DNA of 64,000 bases, taken from contig JAFVHU010000071.1 of assembly GCA_017474385.1 (NCBI GenBank), positions 1 to 64,000 of the forward strand. The letters are read 5' to 3'. The notes beneath the pieces were generated by a model. It did not search any database. It was not told the DNA's origin and saw nothing but the letters and a program-made list of their open reading frames with translations. The position numbers and the translations under genes were made by a program. Of this stretch, positions 25,173 through 34,584 are shown in pieces. This DNA comes from Afipia sp. Its GTDB lineage: Bacteria > Pseudomonadota > Alphaproteobacteria > Rhizobiales > Xanthobacteraceae. Positions within the stretch are counted from its first letter, which is position 1, and each line of letters starts with the position of its first letter.

Positions 25173-25940
25173 TTACTTCAGAATGCCTTGCAGCTTTTCC
25201 GAAAACGCCTCGTCAGTGCGATCGAGCCGCAGCGGCGTGACCGATACGAGTTTCGCTGCAAGTGCCGCAAGATCGGTGCCCTCCGCCGGCACTTCCAGCA
25301 TCGCCGCCCTCTCGAACCCGATCCAGTAGTACGGATTGCCGCGACCATCCTGGCGGCTGTCGATCTTGAGAAAGCCCAGATTACGCTTGCCTTGCCGCGT
25401 GACCGCGATGCCTTTGACCTCGTCGGGCATGCAGGACGGAAAGTTGACGTTGATGACGGTGTTGCGCGGCACGCCGAGTTTCATGACATTGCGGATCACA
25501 TCGGGACCGAATTTCAGCGCGGTGTCCCATAGCGGCTTGTTGCGGGTCTCCATGGAAAATTCCTGCGACAGCGCGAACGACGGCAAGCCAAGAATGGTGC
25601 CTTCCAGCGCGCCGGCGATGGTGCCGGAATAGACGACGTCTTCGGCGACGTTGCGGCCCTTGTTGACGCCTGACAGGACGATATCAGGCTGCTTGTCCTT
25701 GAGGATGTGCCGCGCGCCCATGATGATGCAGTCGGTCGGCGTGCCGCGCACCGCGAAGTGGCGCGGGCCGACTTCGCGCAAACGCAGCGGATCGTTCAGC
25801 GACAGTGAGTGCGAGACGCCGGACTGATCGAGCTCAGGCGCAACGACCCAAACGTCGTCGGACAGTTGCTGCGCGATTTCTTCGATGACCTTGAGGCCCG
25901 GCGCGTGAATGCCGTCGTCGTTCGTGCAGAGAATTCGCAT
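25173..25940 (-). CDS. surE: 5'/3'-nucleotidase SurE
   Basis: 255 residues. SurE is a metal-dependent phosphatase acting on nucleoside monophosphates and short polyphosphate. Motifs are CTNDDGIHAPGL at the N-terminus (metal-binding Asp pair), SGVNKGRNVAEDV and GTPTDCIIMG. It starts four bases after the serS stop codon, consistent with translational coupling in a serS-surE operon. Normal length. Confidence 0.96.
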   Translation of the reverse strand: MRILCTNDDGIHAPGLKVIEEIAQQLSDDVWVVAPELDQSGVSHSLSLNDPLRLREVGPRHFAVRGTPTDCIIMGARHILKDKQPDIVLSGVNKGRNVAEDVVYSGTIAGALEGTILGLPSFALSQEFSMETRNKPLWDTALKFGPDVIRNVMKLGVPRNTVINVNFPSCMPDEVKGIAVTRQGKRNLGFLKIDSRQDGRGNPYYWIGFERAAMLEVPAEGTDLAALAAKLVSVTPLRLDRTDEAFSEKLQGILK

Positions 25941-25944
25941 CTTC

Positions 25945-27441
25945 TTATTGTTCCTTCGCGATCACTTTGAGGCCGCCCATATACGGCTGCAACACATCCG
26001 GCACGGCGATTGAGCCGTCTTCCTGCTGATAGGTTTCCATCACGGCGATCAGGGCGCGGCCAACCGCCGTGCCCGAGCCAATCAGCGTATGCACGAAGCG
26101 CGGCTTGCCGTCCGGTCCGCGCGAGCGCGCGTCCATGCGCCGTGCCTGGAAGTCGCCGCACACCGAGCATGAGGAGATCTCGCGATACATGCCACCCTCA
26201 CCCTGACTCGATATTTGTCCCGGCATCCAGACCTCGATGTCGTAGGTCTTTTGTGACGCGAAGCCCATGTCGCCGGTGCACAGCGTCATGACGCGGTAAT
26301 GCAGATCGAGCTTTTTCAGAACCTCTTCGGCGCAGGACAGCATGCGCTCGTGTTCGTTCTTCGACTCTTCCGGCGTCGTGATCGACACCAGTTCGACCTT
26401 GGTGAACTGATGCTGGCGGATCATGCCGCGCGTATCGCGCCCCGCCGCACCCGCTTCCGCGCGGAAGCACGGCGTCAGCGCGGTGAGACGCATCGGCAGT
26501 TCTTTTTCGTCGAGAATGGATTCGCGAACGAGATTGGTCAGCGGCACTTCGGCGGTGGGGATGAGCCAGAGCTTTTCAAGCATATCATACTTTTCAATGT
26601 CTGAGCCGCTCCCTTGATACGTACCTGCTTCAAAAGGATTATTTTGCAGCCACTCTTCAAATCCTGAGTTTTGTCCAGGGTGCTTTGCTTGGAAAAGCTC
26701 ATTTGCTCGCGCAAAAAAGGTTAGCTGCGCTTTCGCCATATCTTGAAGAAAATCATCAAATGTTTTGCGCTTCGCAGTTGCAAATTGATCATCCGCGAAC
26801 TTCGGCAACTGCGCCGTTCCGAACATCGCGTCATCGCGCACCAGCAGCGGTGGATTGACTTCGGTGTAGCCGTGCTCCCCGGTGTGCAGATCGAGCATGA
26901 ATTGCCCGATGGCGCGCTCCAGCCGCGCGAGGCCCTTCTTCAAAACGACGAAGCGCGCGCCGGACATTTTGGCAGCCGCCTCGAAGTCCATGAACTTCAG
27001 ACCTTCGCCAAGCTCCACATGCTCCTTCGGCTTGAACGCATAATTGCGCTTCGCGCCGAAGTGATGATGCTCGACATTGCCGTGCTCGTCGGCGCCGTCC
27101 GGCACCTCATCGAGCGGCAGGTTCGGAATCTGCGCGAGTTCTTTCTTCAGTTCCTCTTCGACCTGCTTCACCGTCGCTTCAAGCTCGGGAAGCTTTGTCT
27201 TGAGTTCGCCAACCTCGGCCATCAGCGCATCTGCGCGCGCATTGTCCTTGTTCTTCTTGGCGTCGCCGATTTCCTTGGAGGCCGCGTTGCGGCGCGCCTG
27301 CGCCTGCTCCGATGCCAGGATGGCCGTGCGGCGCTTCTCGTCGAGCGCGATCAGCGGCTTCGACAGCGGCTCCAGCCCGCGCCGTTTCAGCGCTGCGTCG
27401 AAGGCGTCGGGGTTGTCGCGAATGGCCTTGATGTCATGCAT
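25945..27441 (-). CDS. serS: Seryl-tRNA synthetase with an unusual internal insert
   Basis: Charges tRNA-Ser. The N-terminal coiled-coil arm (about 30-110) binds the long variable arm of the tRNA. The class II catalytic core carries the serine-binding [12 protein letters not shown], motif 2 ([15 protein letters not shown]) and motif 3 ([14 protein letters not shown]). At 498 residues it is longer than the usual about 430. The excess is mainly one insert between [10 protein letters not shown] and LWLIPTAEV: 72 residues where E. coli has about 17. The insert DNA is much less GC-rich than the rest (76 of 180 bases, 42%, at 26581-26760, against 39 of 60 at 26881-26940). The frame is intact, so the enzyme should work. 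Confidence 0.95.
   Translation of the reverse strand: MHDIKAIRDNPDAFDAALKRRGLEPLSKPLIALDEKRRTAILASEQAQARRNAASKEIGDAKKNKDNARADALMAEVGELKTKLPELEATVKQVEEELKKELAQIPNLPLDEVPDGADEHGNVEHHHFGAKRNYAFKPKEHVELGEGLKFMDFEAAAKMSGARFVVLKKGLARLERAIGQFMLDLHTGEHGYTEVNPPLLVRDDAMFGTAQLPKFADDQFATAKRKTFDDFLQDMAKAQLTFFARANELFQAKHPGQNSGFEEWLQNNPFEAGTYQGSGSDIEKYDMLEKLWLIPTAEVPLTNLVRESILDEKELPMRLTALTPCFRAEAGAAGRDTRGMIRQHQFTKVELVSITTPEESKNEHERMLSCAEEVLKKLDLHYRVMTLCTGDMGFASQKTYDIEVWMPGQISSQGEGGMYREISSCSVCGDFQARRMDARSRGPDGKPRFVHTLIGSGTAVGRALIAVMETYQQEDGSIAVPDVLQPYMGGLKVIAKEQ
26575..26783 (-). other. AT-rich in-frame island inside serS
   Basis: About 70 codons encoding a largely helical, charged segment ([20 protein letters not shown], then [15 protein letters not shown] and [14 protein letters not shown]) placed just before the TxE serine-binding loop. 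Base composition (42% GC) and codon choice differ sharply from the flanks. It looks like a foreign or horizontally exchanged segment that has kept the reading frame. No intein splice residues and no clear palindrome at its ends were seen. Confidence 0.7.
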
Positions 27442-27452
27442 TTGAAAAATCC

Positions 27453-27543
27453 CGTCATGGCCGGGCTCGTCCCGGCCATCTACGTCTTTGGTTGAGCGCG
27501 TTAAAACAAGGCGTGGATGCCCGGGTCAAGCCCGGGCATGACG
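27453..27543. repeat. Mosaic intergenic palindrome, copy 1
   Basis: Two GC-rich hairpins within an outer palindrome: CGTCATGGCCGGG...CCCGGCCAT, a variable middle, then GGATGCCCGGG...CCCGGGCATGACG. Related copies occur at 39723-39810 and 60814-60902, each with the same first-arm/second-arm plan but different middles. Confidence 0.8.
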
Positions 27544-27590
27544 AATCGAACGCATGGCCGCCACCATACCTGAACGCCCGGCCAGCCGGT

Positions 27591-27704
27591 CGTCATCCTG
27601 AGGTGCGAGCCGCCTTCGGCGAGCCTCGAAGGATGAGGGACAATGGAGGGCGTGCAGCCCATCCTTCGAGGCGCGCAAGAAAGAGCGCGCACCTCAGGAT
27701 GACG
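27591..27704. repeat. Long interspersed inverted repeat (CGTCATCCTGAGGTGCG type)
   Basis: Outer arms CGTCATCCTGAGGTGCG (27591-27607) and CGCACCTCAGGATGACG (27688-27704) match exactly; inner arms GAGCCTCGAAGGATG and CATCCTTCGAGGCGC also pair. It lies between tatC and serS, directly after mosaic palindrome copy 1. The 287-bp gap otherwise holds nothing recognisable. Confidence 0.8.
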
Positions 27705-27728
27705 CGGGGCAAGCGACGGGATTCGGCC

Positions 27729-28556
27729 CTATTCCGCAGGCGTCGTGGCAGGTGGTGTCGGAGGCGCATCCGCAGGCGGGGTCGTGCCGGTGGCCTGCTT
27801 GGCGGCCTTCTTCTCGACAACGCTCACCGCGATGATCGAACCCTCGTAGAGGATCAGCAGCGGGATCGCGAGCGACATCTGGCTGATGACATCCGGCGGC
27901 GTCAGCACCGCGGCGATGATGAATGCCACGACGATGAAATAGCGCCGCTTTTCCTTGAGCTGCTTCGAGGTCAGGATTCCGATCCGCCCGAGCAGTGTCA
28001 GGATCACCGGCAACTGGAACGCGATGCCGAACGCGAAGATCAGCGACATCATCAGCGACAAATATTCGCCGACTTTCGGCAACAGCGCGATCTGCGCGGT
28101 TTCCGCGCCGCCGACCTGCTGCATCCCGAGCGAGAAGCGGATCAGCATCGGCAGCACAAGGAAATAAACCAGCAATGAGCCGAGCGCGAAGAAGACCGGC
28201 GTTGCGATCAGATACGGCAGGAACGCGCCGCGTTCGTGCTTGTAGAGGCCGGGCGCGACGAACATGTAGATTTGCGCCGCGATCACGGGGAACGAAATGA
28301 ATCCCGCGCCGAACATCGCGAGCTTCAACTGCGTCAGGAAATATTCCAGCAGCGCTGTGTAGATGAACTTGGAATTCTCAGGTCCCGCGACCCAGACGAA
28401 CGGCCACACCAGCACGTTGTAGATTTGCTTGGCGAAGAAGAAACAGAAGATGAATGCGAGCGCGAACGCGAGTAGCGCCTTGATGAGCCGCGAGCGCAGC
28501 TCGATCAGGTGATCCATCAAGGGCGCCTTGGTGGCTTCGATGTCTTCGGCGCTCAT
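27729..28556 (-). CDS. tatC: Sec-independent translocase subunit TatC
   Basis: 275 residues with six predicted membrane helices. TatC recognises twin-arginine signals of folded export substrates. The N-terminal [11 protein letters not shown] is the conserved cytoplasmic TatC motif; [11 protein letters not shown] and the helix-rich middle fit the family. The Pro/Ala/Thr-rich C-terminal tail is longer than usual. Its ATG overlaps the tatB stop by four bases. A likely Tat substrate in this window is the FAH protein at 5164-5955. Confidence 0.96.
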   Translation of the reverse strand: MSAEDIEATKAPLMDHLIELRSRLIKALLAFALAFIFCFFFAKQIYNVLVWPFVWVAGPENSKFIYTALLEYFLTQLKLAMFGAGFISFPVIAAQIYMFVAPGLYKHERGAFLPYLIATPVFFALGSLLVYFLVLPMLIRFSLGMQQVGGAETAQIALLPKVGEYLSLMMSLIFAFGIAFQLPVILTLLGRIGILTSKQLKEKRRYFIVVAFIIAAVLTPPDVISQMSLAIPLLILYEGSIIAVSVVEKKAAKQATGTTPPADAPPTPPATTPAE

Positions 28557-28963
28557 GACGCTTTGGCGTCCGGAATGGCGGGCTTCGGGGTCTCTACCGC
28601 CGGCGCATGTGCCTCAGCCTCGGCGAACGTTGCCGCGGTCGGCGGCTCGGGCGTCGTTGGCGTCATCACCGGCTGATCGATCTTCATGGCGTCCTCGACA
28701 TCCTTGTTGAGGGACGTCAGCAGATTGGTCGGCGACAGATCCTTTGCAGCGGATGAAGCGTCATCGAACGTCTTCTTGATGTCCGCCATTTCCGCTTCGC
28801 GCATCGCCTCGTTGAACTGGCCCTGGAATTCGGCGGCCATGCGGCGCGCCTTCCCCATCCACTGCCCGACCATGCGCAGCACGCCGGGCAGTTCTTTCGG
28901 GCCGATGGCGATCAGCGCCACGACGCCGATGACGACCAGTTCACTCCACCCGATGTCGAACAT
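28553..28963 (-). CDS. tatB: Sec-independent translocase subunit TatB
   Basis: 136 residues: one N-terminal helix ([22 protein letters not shown] with the conserved Glu at position 8), an amphipathic helix and an acidic/proline-rich tail. TatB works with TatC in the signal-peptide receptor complex. Middle gene of tatA-tatB-tatC. Confidence 0.95.
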   Translation of the reverse strand: MFDIGWSELVVIGVVALIAIGPKELPGVLRMVGQWMGKARRMAAEFQGQFNEAMREAEMADIKKTFDDASSAAKDLSPTNLLTSLNKDVEDAMKIDQPVMTPTTPEPPTAATFAEAEAHAPAVETPKPAIPDAKAS

Positions 28964-29022
28964 GGAAAATTCCGCTCACGGGGCTGGGCCCCGTACTCTC
29001 TCAGGAACGCGATGCCCGGATG

Positions 29023-29259
29023 TCAGACCGCTTTGCTGCCGACATCGTTCCGCTGCGAGGTCGTTGCCGCAGGAGCGCTGTCGATGGTCTTGACCGGCTC
29101 AGGCTTCTCGGCCGGCTTCTCGTCATCGGCCATGCCCTTCTTGAAGGCCTTGATGCCCTGCGCGACGTCGCCCATCAGGTCCGAAATCTTGCCGCGTCCG
29201 AACAGCAGCAGGATAACAGCGATCACGACGATCCAGTGCCAGATACTCAACGAACCCAT
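29023..29259 (-). CDS. tatA: Sec-independent translocase subunit TatA
   Basis: 78 residues from the ATG at 29259, which has a GGAGG ribosome-binding site. A short transmembrane helix ([16 protein letters not shown]) with the Phe-Gly hinge is followed by the amphipathic helix [19 protein letters not shown] and a charged tail. TatA oligomers form the protein-conducting element of the Tat system. First gene of the Tat operon; 59 bases separate it from tatB. Confidence 0.95.
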   Translation of the reverse strand: MGSLSIWHWIVVIAVILLLFGRGKISDLMGDVAQGIKAFKKGMADDEKPAEKPEPVKTIDSAPAATTSQRNDVGSKAV

Positions 29260-29437
29260 ACTGCTATCCTCCAAAACACGCGGCCGGGATTTCCCGCCAT
29301 ATCTGACCGGAAAGTAGGCTCCGGAGGTGTCAAAAACAAGGATTAACCCTTAGCAGGGATTGCGCAAACGGGCGCATTGAAACGAGAGTTAATGTTCACC
29401 CCAGGCAGGCGCGAAGGATACGCTGCCGGGCGAAAAC

Positions 29438-30175
29438 TCAGCTTTCGCCGGGCTTTTCCGGCTCCACGGCAGGTGCCAGCGCCAATTCGAGATCGCCGGG
29501 CTCCAGCGGATCCTCGTCCTCGCGCAGTGCCGGGTCGTCGGATGGCGATGGAACAGCGAAACCGCCCGGCAACCGCGTATCCAGCAGACCCGCACCCTTC
29601 AACTCATCGAGGCCGGGCAGATCGCCCAGGGCTTCCAGGCTGAACTGCGAGAGGAAGGCTTCCGTGGTTCCGAAGGTGAGCGGCCGGCCCGGCGTCTTGC
29701 GGCGCCCGCGCGGGCGGATCCAGCCGGTTTCCAGCAGCACGTCGAGGGTGCCCTTCGAGGTGACCACGCCGCGGATTTCCTCGATCTCGGCGCGCGTCAC
29801 CGGCTGGTGATAGGCGATGATCGCCAACATCTCGATGGCGGCACGCGACAGGCGGCGCGTCTCGACGCTTTCACGCGTCATCAGCCACGCCAGATCGCCG
29901 GCCGTGCGGAAAGTCCACTTGTTGGCAACGCGAACGAGATTGACGCCGCGCATCGCGTAATCGGCCTGCAATTGAGCGAGCGCAACCTTGACGTCCACGC
30001 CTTCGGGCATCCGCTTTGCGAGCGACGCCTCGTCGAGCGGTTCGGTCGATGCAAACAGCAAGGCTTCCAGCAGGCGCAGTTCCTCGGGGCGCGCGACCGC
30101 GTCGTTGGAAGACACCTCCTGCTCCACCGGAGCAATGTGCTGTGCCGCCGCAGTCGTTCTCGCCGGACTTGCCAT
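29438..30175 (-). CDS. scpB: Segregation and condensation protein B
   Basis: 245 residues from the ATG at 30175, preceded by GAAGGAGA. Two winged-helix domains include LLEALLFASTEPLDEASLA and IEMLAIIAYHQPVTRAEIEEIRG; GRRKTPGRPLTFGTTEAFL is a hallmark. ScpB with ScpA and SMC forms the bacterial condensin-like complex for chromosome segregation. The C-terminal tail is acidic and proline-rich. It lies 33 bases after scpA. Confidence 0.95.
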   Translation of the reverse strand: MASPARTTAAAQHIAPVEQEVSSNDAVARPEELRLLEALLFASTEPLDEASLAKRMPEGVDVKVALAQLQADYAMRGVNLVRVANKWTFRTAGDLAWLMTRESVETRRLSRAAIEMLAIIAYHQPVTRAEIEEIRGVVTSKGTLDVLLETGWIRPRGRRKTPGRPLTFGTTEAFLSQFSLEALGDLPGLDELKGAGLLDTRLPGGFAVPSPSDDPALREDEDPLEPGDLELALAPAVEPEKPGES

Positions 30176-30208
30176 GGCCCTGTCTCCTTCTTCCACTTAC
30201 TCGACGTC

Positions 30209-31045
30209 TTAGTCGGCCTGCACTTCCGGCGCCGCTTGAACGTCGGGAGGCAAATGCGCCACGTGCTTACGAAAATACAAAGGTGCGAACGCTTCTTTCT
30301 GATGCAGATCCAGCGTGCCTTCGCGCACCAGCTCGAGCGCGGCAGCGAAGCTCGACGCGAACACCGTCGCCTTCTGCGAAGGATCGACCACGTAGCGCAT
30401 CAGATAGTCGTCGAGGTTCGCCCAATCCTCAGAGTCGGCAGAACCCACAAGCCGCTCCAGCGACGCGCGCGCTTCCGACAGCGACCATACGGTCCGCTTG
30501 GTCAGGTGCACGGTCGCGAGCACCCGCTGCTGGCGCTGCGTGGCATAGGCGGTCAGCAGGTCGTACAGCGTCGCGGTCCAGCGGGCGTGCTTGATCTGCG
30601 CAATCTGTTCCGGCTGACCGCGCGGGAAAATATCGCGCCGCAGTTGCGGCCGCGTCATCAAGCGGTTCGATGCCTCGCGGATCTGCTCGAGCCTGCGCAG
30701 CCGGTTGGCGAGCGCAGTCGCAAGATCCTCCGCGCTCGGCCCTTCGGCTTCAGGAGGCTCCGGCAACAACAGGCGCGACTTGAGATACGCCAGCCACGCC
30801 GCCATCACCAGATAGTCGGCAGCCAGTTCGAGCCGCAGTTTGCGCGCCGCCTCGATGAACACGAGGTACTGGTCGGCAAGCGCCAGAATGGAAATCTTGG
30901 CGAGGTCGACCTTCTGCTGACGCGCAAGCGCGAGCAACAGATCGAGCGGACCCTCATAGCCCTCGACGTCGACAACGAGCGACGGTTCATCCTCGGCATG
31001 CTCCGCCGGCAAACCGGTCTCGAAGGAAAGGATTTCCGCGCTCAT
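30209..31045 (-). CDS. scpA: Segregation and condensation protein A
   Basis: 278 residues. The kleisin-type ScpA binds SMC and ScpB. The N-terminal VEGYEGPLDLLLALARQQKVDLAKI segment is diagnostic, followed by AWLAYLKSRLLLPEP. Its ATG overlaps the nagZ stop by four bases, so nagZ-scpA-scpB is a tight operon. Confidence 0.95.
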   Translation of the reverse strand: MSAEILSFETGLPAEHAEDEPSLVVDVEGYEGPLDLLLALARQQKVDLAKISILALADQYLVFIEAARKLRLELAADYLVMAAWLAYLKSRLLLPEPPEAEGPSAEDLATALANRLRRLEQIREASNRLMTRPQLRRDIFPRGQPEQIAQIKHARWTATLYDLLTAYATQRQQRVLATVHLTKRTVWSLSEARASLERLVGSADSEDWANLDDYLMRYVVDPSQKATVFASSFAAALELVREGTLDLHQKEAFAPLYFRKHVAHLPPDVQAAPEVQAD

Positions 31046-32070
31046 GAGGTGAGATTCCCTGCCTCGCCGATCAGGCGTTCAAGTTCGGCGCGCGCCGCTC
31101 CGCGATCGAAGGGCTGCGGCGTTCTGCGCAACGCCAGGGCACCATCCGCCCGCGCCAGCGCCATGCCGGCGAGTTCAGGCGCTTCGCCCGCAACCTGGCT
31201 CATCTCGTCGAGCTTGCCATTGCAATGCAGAACGACATCGCAGCCCGCCGTGAAGCTGGCGCGCGTCCGTTCCGCAATCGATCCCTGCAAGGCATTCATG
31301 GACACGTCATCACTCATTAACAAACCCTGGAATCCGATCGTCCCGCGAATCACCTGTTCGATGATTGTCGCAGATGTCGTCGCAGGTTGGGCGGGGTCGA
31401 TGGCGCTAAACACAACATGTGCCGTCATGGCCATCGGCAGATCGGCAAGCGGTTTGAAGGCCGCAAAGTCGGTTTTGGCGAGTTCCGCCGCCTGGGTGTC
31501 AACCGTCGGCAGCCGAAAGTGGCTGTCCGCTGTGGCCCTTCCGTGGCCGGGAATATGCTTGAGGACGGGCAATACGCCGCCCTGCGCCAAACCGTCGGTC
31601 ACGGCCCGGGCGATCTCAGCCACCTTCTCCGGGGTGGTGCCGTAAGCCCGATTGCCGATCACCGAGTCCGCGCCGGGAACCGGCACGTCGGCCAGCGGCA
31701 GGCAGTCCACGGTGATCCCGAGATCGGCCAGATCGGCCGCAATCAGCCGGGACGACAGCCGCGCGGCCTCAAGCCCCGTTTCCCGGTCAACGTCGTACAA
31801 CGCGCCGAAGACCGCCCCGGGCGGATATACCGGCCACTGAGGCGGCTGGAGCCGCTGGACCCGGCCGCCTTCCTGGTCGATCAGGACCGGCGCTCCGGGT
31901 TGGCCTATGGCCGAGCGCATTTCCTCAACCAGTCGAACGACTTGGTCAGGTGTCTCGATATTGCGCTTGAAAAGGATGAAGCCCCACGGCCGCTGATCGC
32001 GCAAAAATGCGCGCTCATCGTCGGTCAGAGCGGTTCCGGATACACCCGTAATGAATGCGCGCGCGGCCAT
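31042..32070 (-). CDS. nagZ: Beta-N-acetylhexosaminidase NagZ
   Basis: 342 residues of the glycoside hydrolase family 3 N-terminal barrel. It removes GlcNAc from anhydro-muropeptides in cytoplasmic cell-wall recycling. The catalytic His/Asp loop KHIPGHGRATADSH and nucleophile region LLMSDDVSMNALQG are present, as is IDQEGGRVQR. Length is typical. Upstream lies a 205-bp gap and then an MFS gene instead of the usual SPOR-domain gene. Confidence 0.96.
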   Translation of the reverse strand: MAARAFITGVSGTALTDDERAFLRDQRPWGFILFKRNIETPDQVVRLVEEMRSAIGQPGAPVLIDQEGGRVQRLQPPQWPVYPPGAVFGALYDVDRETGLEAARLSSRLIAADLADLGITVDCLPLADVPVPGADSVIGNRAYGTTPEKVAEIARAVTDGLAQGGVLPVLKHIPGHGRATADSHFRLPTVDTQAAELAKTDFAAFKPLADLPMAMTAHVVFSAIDPAQPATTSATIIEQVIRGTIGFQGLLMSDDVSMNALQGSIAERTRASFTAGCDVVLHCNGKLDEMSQVAGEAPELAGMALARADGALALRRTPQPFDRGAARAELERLIGEAGNLTS

Positions 32071-32197
32071 AGACCGGCGATTAGCCCGCGTATGGCGGCA
32101 GGGTCAAGGAAAGCAGGCAAATTCGCACGTGATTGTGGGCGTCATCCACAATCGCAAAGGCAATCGATCTCAATGATTTGGCGCTGTTGCGCGGCCC

Positions 32198-32227
32198 TGG
32201 AGCGTGATGGCTCGTCATCACGCTCCA
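32198..32227. terminator. Hairpin after the MHS transporter gene
   Basis: 12-bp perfect inverted repeat (32198-32209 with 32216-32227, 6-base loop), 48 bases past the transporter stop on the minus strand. No T tract; probably a transcript 3' end or mRNA-stabilising structure. Confidence 0.5.
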
Positions 32228-32275
32228 TCGTCAGGTTCCCGGCTGACCTAAGGCCCGTTACGACGCTCCGATCGG

Positions 32276-33604
32276 TCAAGTCGCAGGCCCATGCTCGATC
32301 GGTTGCCAAATGCTGATCTTGCGCGTTTCCGGCATCAGGAAGACACAAAGCACGAAGCATACGGCCGGAACCACGATCGGGTAGATCAGTGCGTAACCGA
32401 TGCTGCCCGTGGCCGCGAAAGCCGCCGAAGTGACAAACGGCACCAACCCGCCACCCCAGCCGTTGCCGATGTGATACGGCACCGATACCGACGTGTACCT
32501 AATCCTGCCGGGGAAGTATTCCGCCAGGAACGCCCCGACCGGCCCATACACCATCCCGACGTAGCAAACGAGGATGAAGATGATGAAGATCGCGACCGGA
32601 TAATTGATGTTGCCGGGCTGCGTAACCGTTCCCAGCCAAGAATACAGCGGATAGTACGTGATCGCAGCGAGCAACATGCCTCCCAGGATCACCGGCTTGC
32701 GACCGATCTGGTCTGACAGCCAGCCAAAGAAGATCAAGCTCGGCGTTGCAATGAGCAGCGCGGCTCCCACAATGTAGGCCGAGGTCAGTGCGTCCACCTT
32801 GGACACCTGCTGCAGGAAGTACAGCGCCCAGAACTGGCCGCTGTACCAGACGACGCCTTGCCCGATCAGCACGATGGTGGCGATCCCGACATATTTGATG
32901 TTGGCGCTGAGGAAGGCTTCCCTCCAGGGATTTCTGGTCATCTGCCCCTTCGCCTTGATCTCCGCGAAGATCGGCGTCTCCTGGAGCTGGAGCCGGATGT
33001 AAATTGCGATGGCCACCAGCAGGAAGGATACCAGGAACGGAACGCGCCAGGCCCATTCGTCGAACACCTTGTTGCCGAAATACGTGCGCGTGGCGATGAT
33101 GACGGCCAGCGACACCACGATCCCGAGAGTCGGAGATGTCTGCAGCCAGCCGGTGTAGTAGCCGCGGCTTTCGTCCGGCACATGCTCCGCGACGTAGGTG
33201 ATGGCGCCGCCATACTCGCCGCCCAGACACAGGCCCTGGATCATCCGCAAACCGAAGAGAAGAAACGCTGCGGTCAAACCGATCGACTCGTAGGTCGGGA
33301 TCAACCCGATCGCACCCGTGCCCAGTCCCATTCCGCTGAGGGTAACAAGGAACGTGTACTTGCGGCCAACCCGGTCGCCCATCCATCCGAAGAGAAACGC
33401 TCCCAGCGGACGGATCAGAAATCCGGCGGTGAACAGCGCAATCGTACTCAGCAGAGCTGCGACCGGGTGAGATTGTTCAAAGAACTTGACCGATAGAACC
33501 GCAGCCAAACTGCCAAAGATGTAGAAGTCATACCACTCGATAACATTTCCCACCGACGCGGCGACGATCACGCGGCGGAAATCCCTCGGGACTTGCATTG
33601 CCAT
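32276..33604 (-). CDS. MFS transporter, metabolite:H+ symporter (MHS) family
   Basis: 442 residues with about twelve membrane helices. The N-terminal GNVIEWYDFYIFGSLAA is the MHS hallmark (ProP, KgtP and ShiA relatives), with GWMGDRVGRKYTF between helices 2 and 3 and GLCLGGEYGGAITYVAEH in helix 4. These import organic acids, betaines or aromatic acids with protons; the substrate here cannot be told. Strong AGGAGG ribosome-binding site. It sits between nagZ and the SPOR gene, normally neighbours, so it is probably an insertion. Confidence 0.92.
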   Translation of the reverse strand: MAMQVPRDFRRVIVAASVGNVIEWYDFYIFGSLAAVLSVKFFEQSHPVAALLSTIALFTAGFLIRPLGAFLFGWMGDRVGRKYTFLVTLSGMGLGTGAIGLIPTYESIGLTAAFLLFGLRMIQGLCLGGEYGGAITYVAEHVPDESRGYYTGWLQTSPTLGIVVSLAVIIATRTYFGNKVFDEWAWRVPFLVSFLLVAIAIYIRLQLQETPIFAEIKAKGQMTRNPWREAFLSANIKYVGIATIVLIGQGVVWYSGQFWALYFLQQVSKVDALTSAYIVGAALLIATPSLIFFGWLSDQIGRKPVILGGMLLAAITYYPLYSWLGTVTQPGNINYPVAIFIIFILVCYVGMVYGPVGAFLAEYFPGRIRYTSVSVPYHIGNGWGGGLVPFVTSAAFAATGSIGYALIYPIVVPAVCFVLCVFLMPETRKISIWQPIEHGPAT

Positions 33605-33972
33605 GCGTGCCTCCTCTTGATGTCAGGCATCGATCCCTGCTTTTCAGGGTTTCGTTTCTCGCGGCACGAGATCGTGAACGATGCTGCAGGCGCGACAGGT
33701 AGGGGATTTCTCCGCAACCTTGGACCTCGGAGCGCTTCTAGCAATCCAAGGAAAGCTCCAGCGGCCTACGCGCCGCGAGCCTGCTGCTTTTTCCCGTCTG
33801 CCGGGGAAACAAGCACAGCGGTAGCCTACCCCCCATTTGGAAACCGCCTTATAGGACTTTCGGCTCAGTCACCGCTCGCAGCGAGGTCCCGCCATGAACG
33901 AGCGCCACACCAGATCGCCCGGCGCAAATCTCCGCACACGTTACCCTGCAAGGGACTCAGTGACATCCGTCC
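33605..33972. other. 368-bp intergenic region without a recognised gene
   Basis: Upstream region of the MHS transporter and downstream of the second SPW gene. An open plus-strand frame across 33593-34108 has no ribosome-binding site and overlaps the SPW gene antisense, so it was not accepted. No repeat or terminator was recognised. Confidence 0.4.
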
Positions 33973-34335
33973 TCAGGTCGCTGGGTGGTGCCAGCGATCG
34001 CGCCACTTGGTGATGAATTCGCGATCCGTTGCCAACTCCCAGGCCGCGAACAGAATGACCAGCAGACCAGATATCACACTGCTCACCGTCGCCGACCCCG
34101 GCTCGTAGCCGATCGCCCAAGGTGCCAGTATCAGGGCCAGACCGAGGAGAAGTTCTCCCCATTCCTCCAAATAGGATGGAACGATGAACCCCTCCACAGC
34201 GAACATGATGACCAGCAGCCCAAGCACGACGGTTATCCAAGTCGCGGCGGCTGCAAAGCCAAGGGCGAAGGGCGACAAGATCAACCACACGCCTAGCAGC
34301 AGGCTGACGGAGTCTTGCCAATGTTTAATGCGCAT
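33973..34335 (-). CDS. SPW-repeat membrane protein, second copy
   Basis: 120 residues from the ATG at 34335, preceded by GAGGAGGTGAGC; a longer start at 34380 has no such site. Four predicted helices. The SPW motif appears as SVSLLLGVWLILSPFALGF and is echoed by GLALILAPWAIGYEPG in the second half. Related to the gene at 3828-4235 but not a recent copy. Function of the family is not established. Confidence 0.8.
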   Translation of the reverse strand: MRIKHWQDSVSLLLGVWLILSPFALGFAAAATWITVVLGLLVIMFAVEGFIVPSYLEEWGELLLGLALILAPWAIGYEPGSATVSSVISGLLVILFAAWELATDREFITKWRDRWHHPAT

Positions 34336-34584
34336 GATGCTCACCTCCTCAGCGCAAGTCTCCATCTCAGAGATAGTCATGGATTTCGGCGTGACCAGTA
34401 TGCACTCATGCCTTACACGGTGACGGCACTGGTTCTTCTTGTCGCATCAAGAGCATTGCTAGGGGCTGAATTGTCCTGGATCGCGCCGGGAATCCGGGCC
34501 ATCCACCGGATCCTCACCAATCCTGTCTGCTTCGATGATTACGACTGGGACGTTGATCTCGCGATCGGCGGGTTTCGCGAGAAA

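Noticed and set aside
26575-26783. Intein or intron in serS
   Set aside because: The segment is far too short for an intein, lacks splice-junction residues (Cys/Ser start, HN end) and keeps an open frame, so an in-frame insert is the simpler reading.
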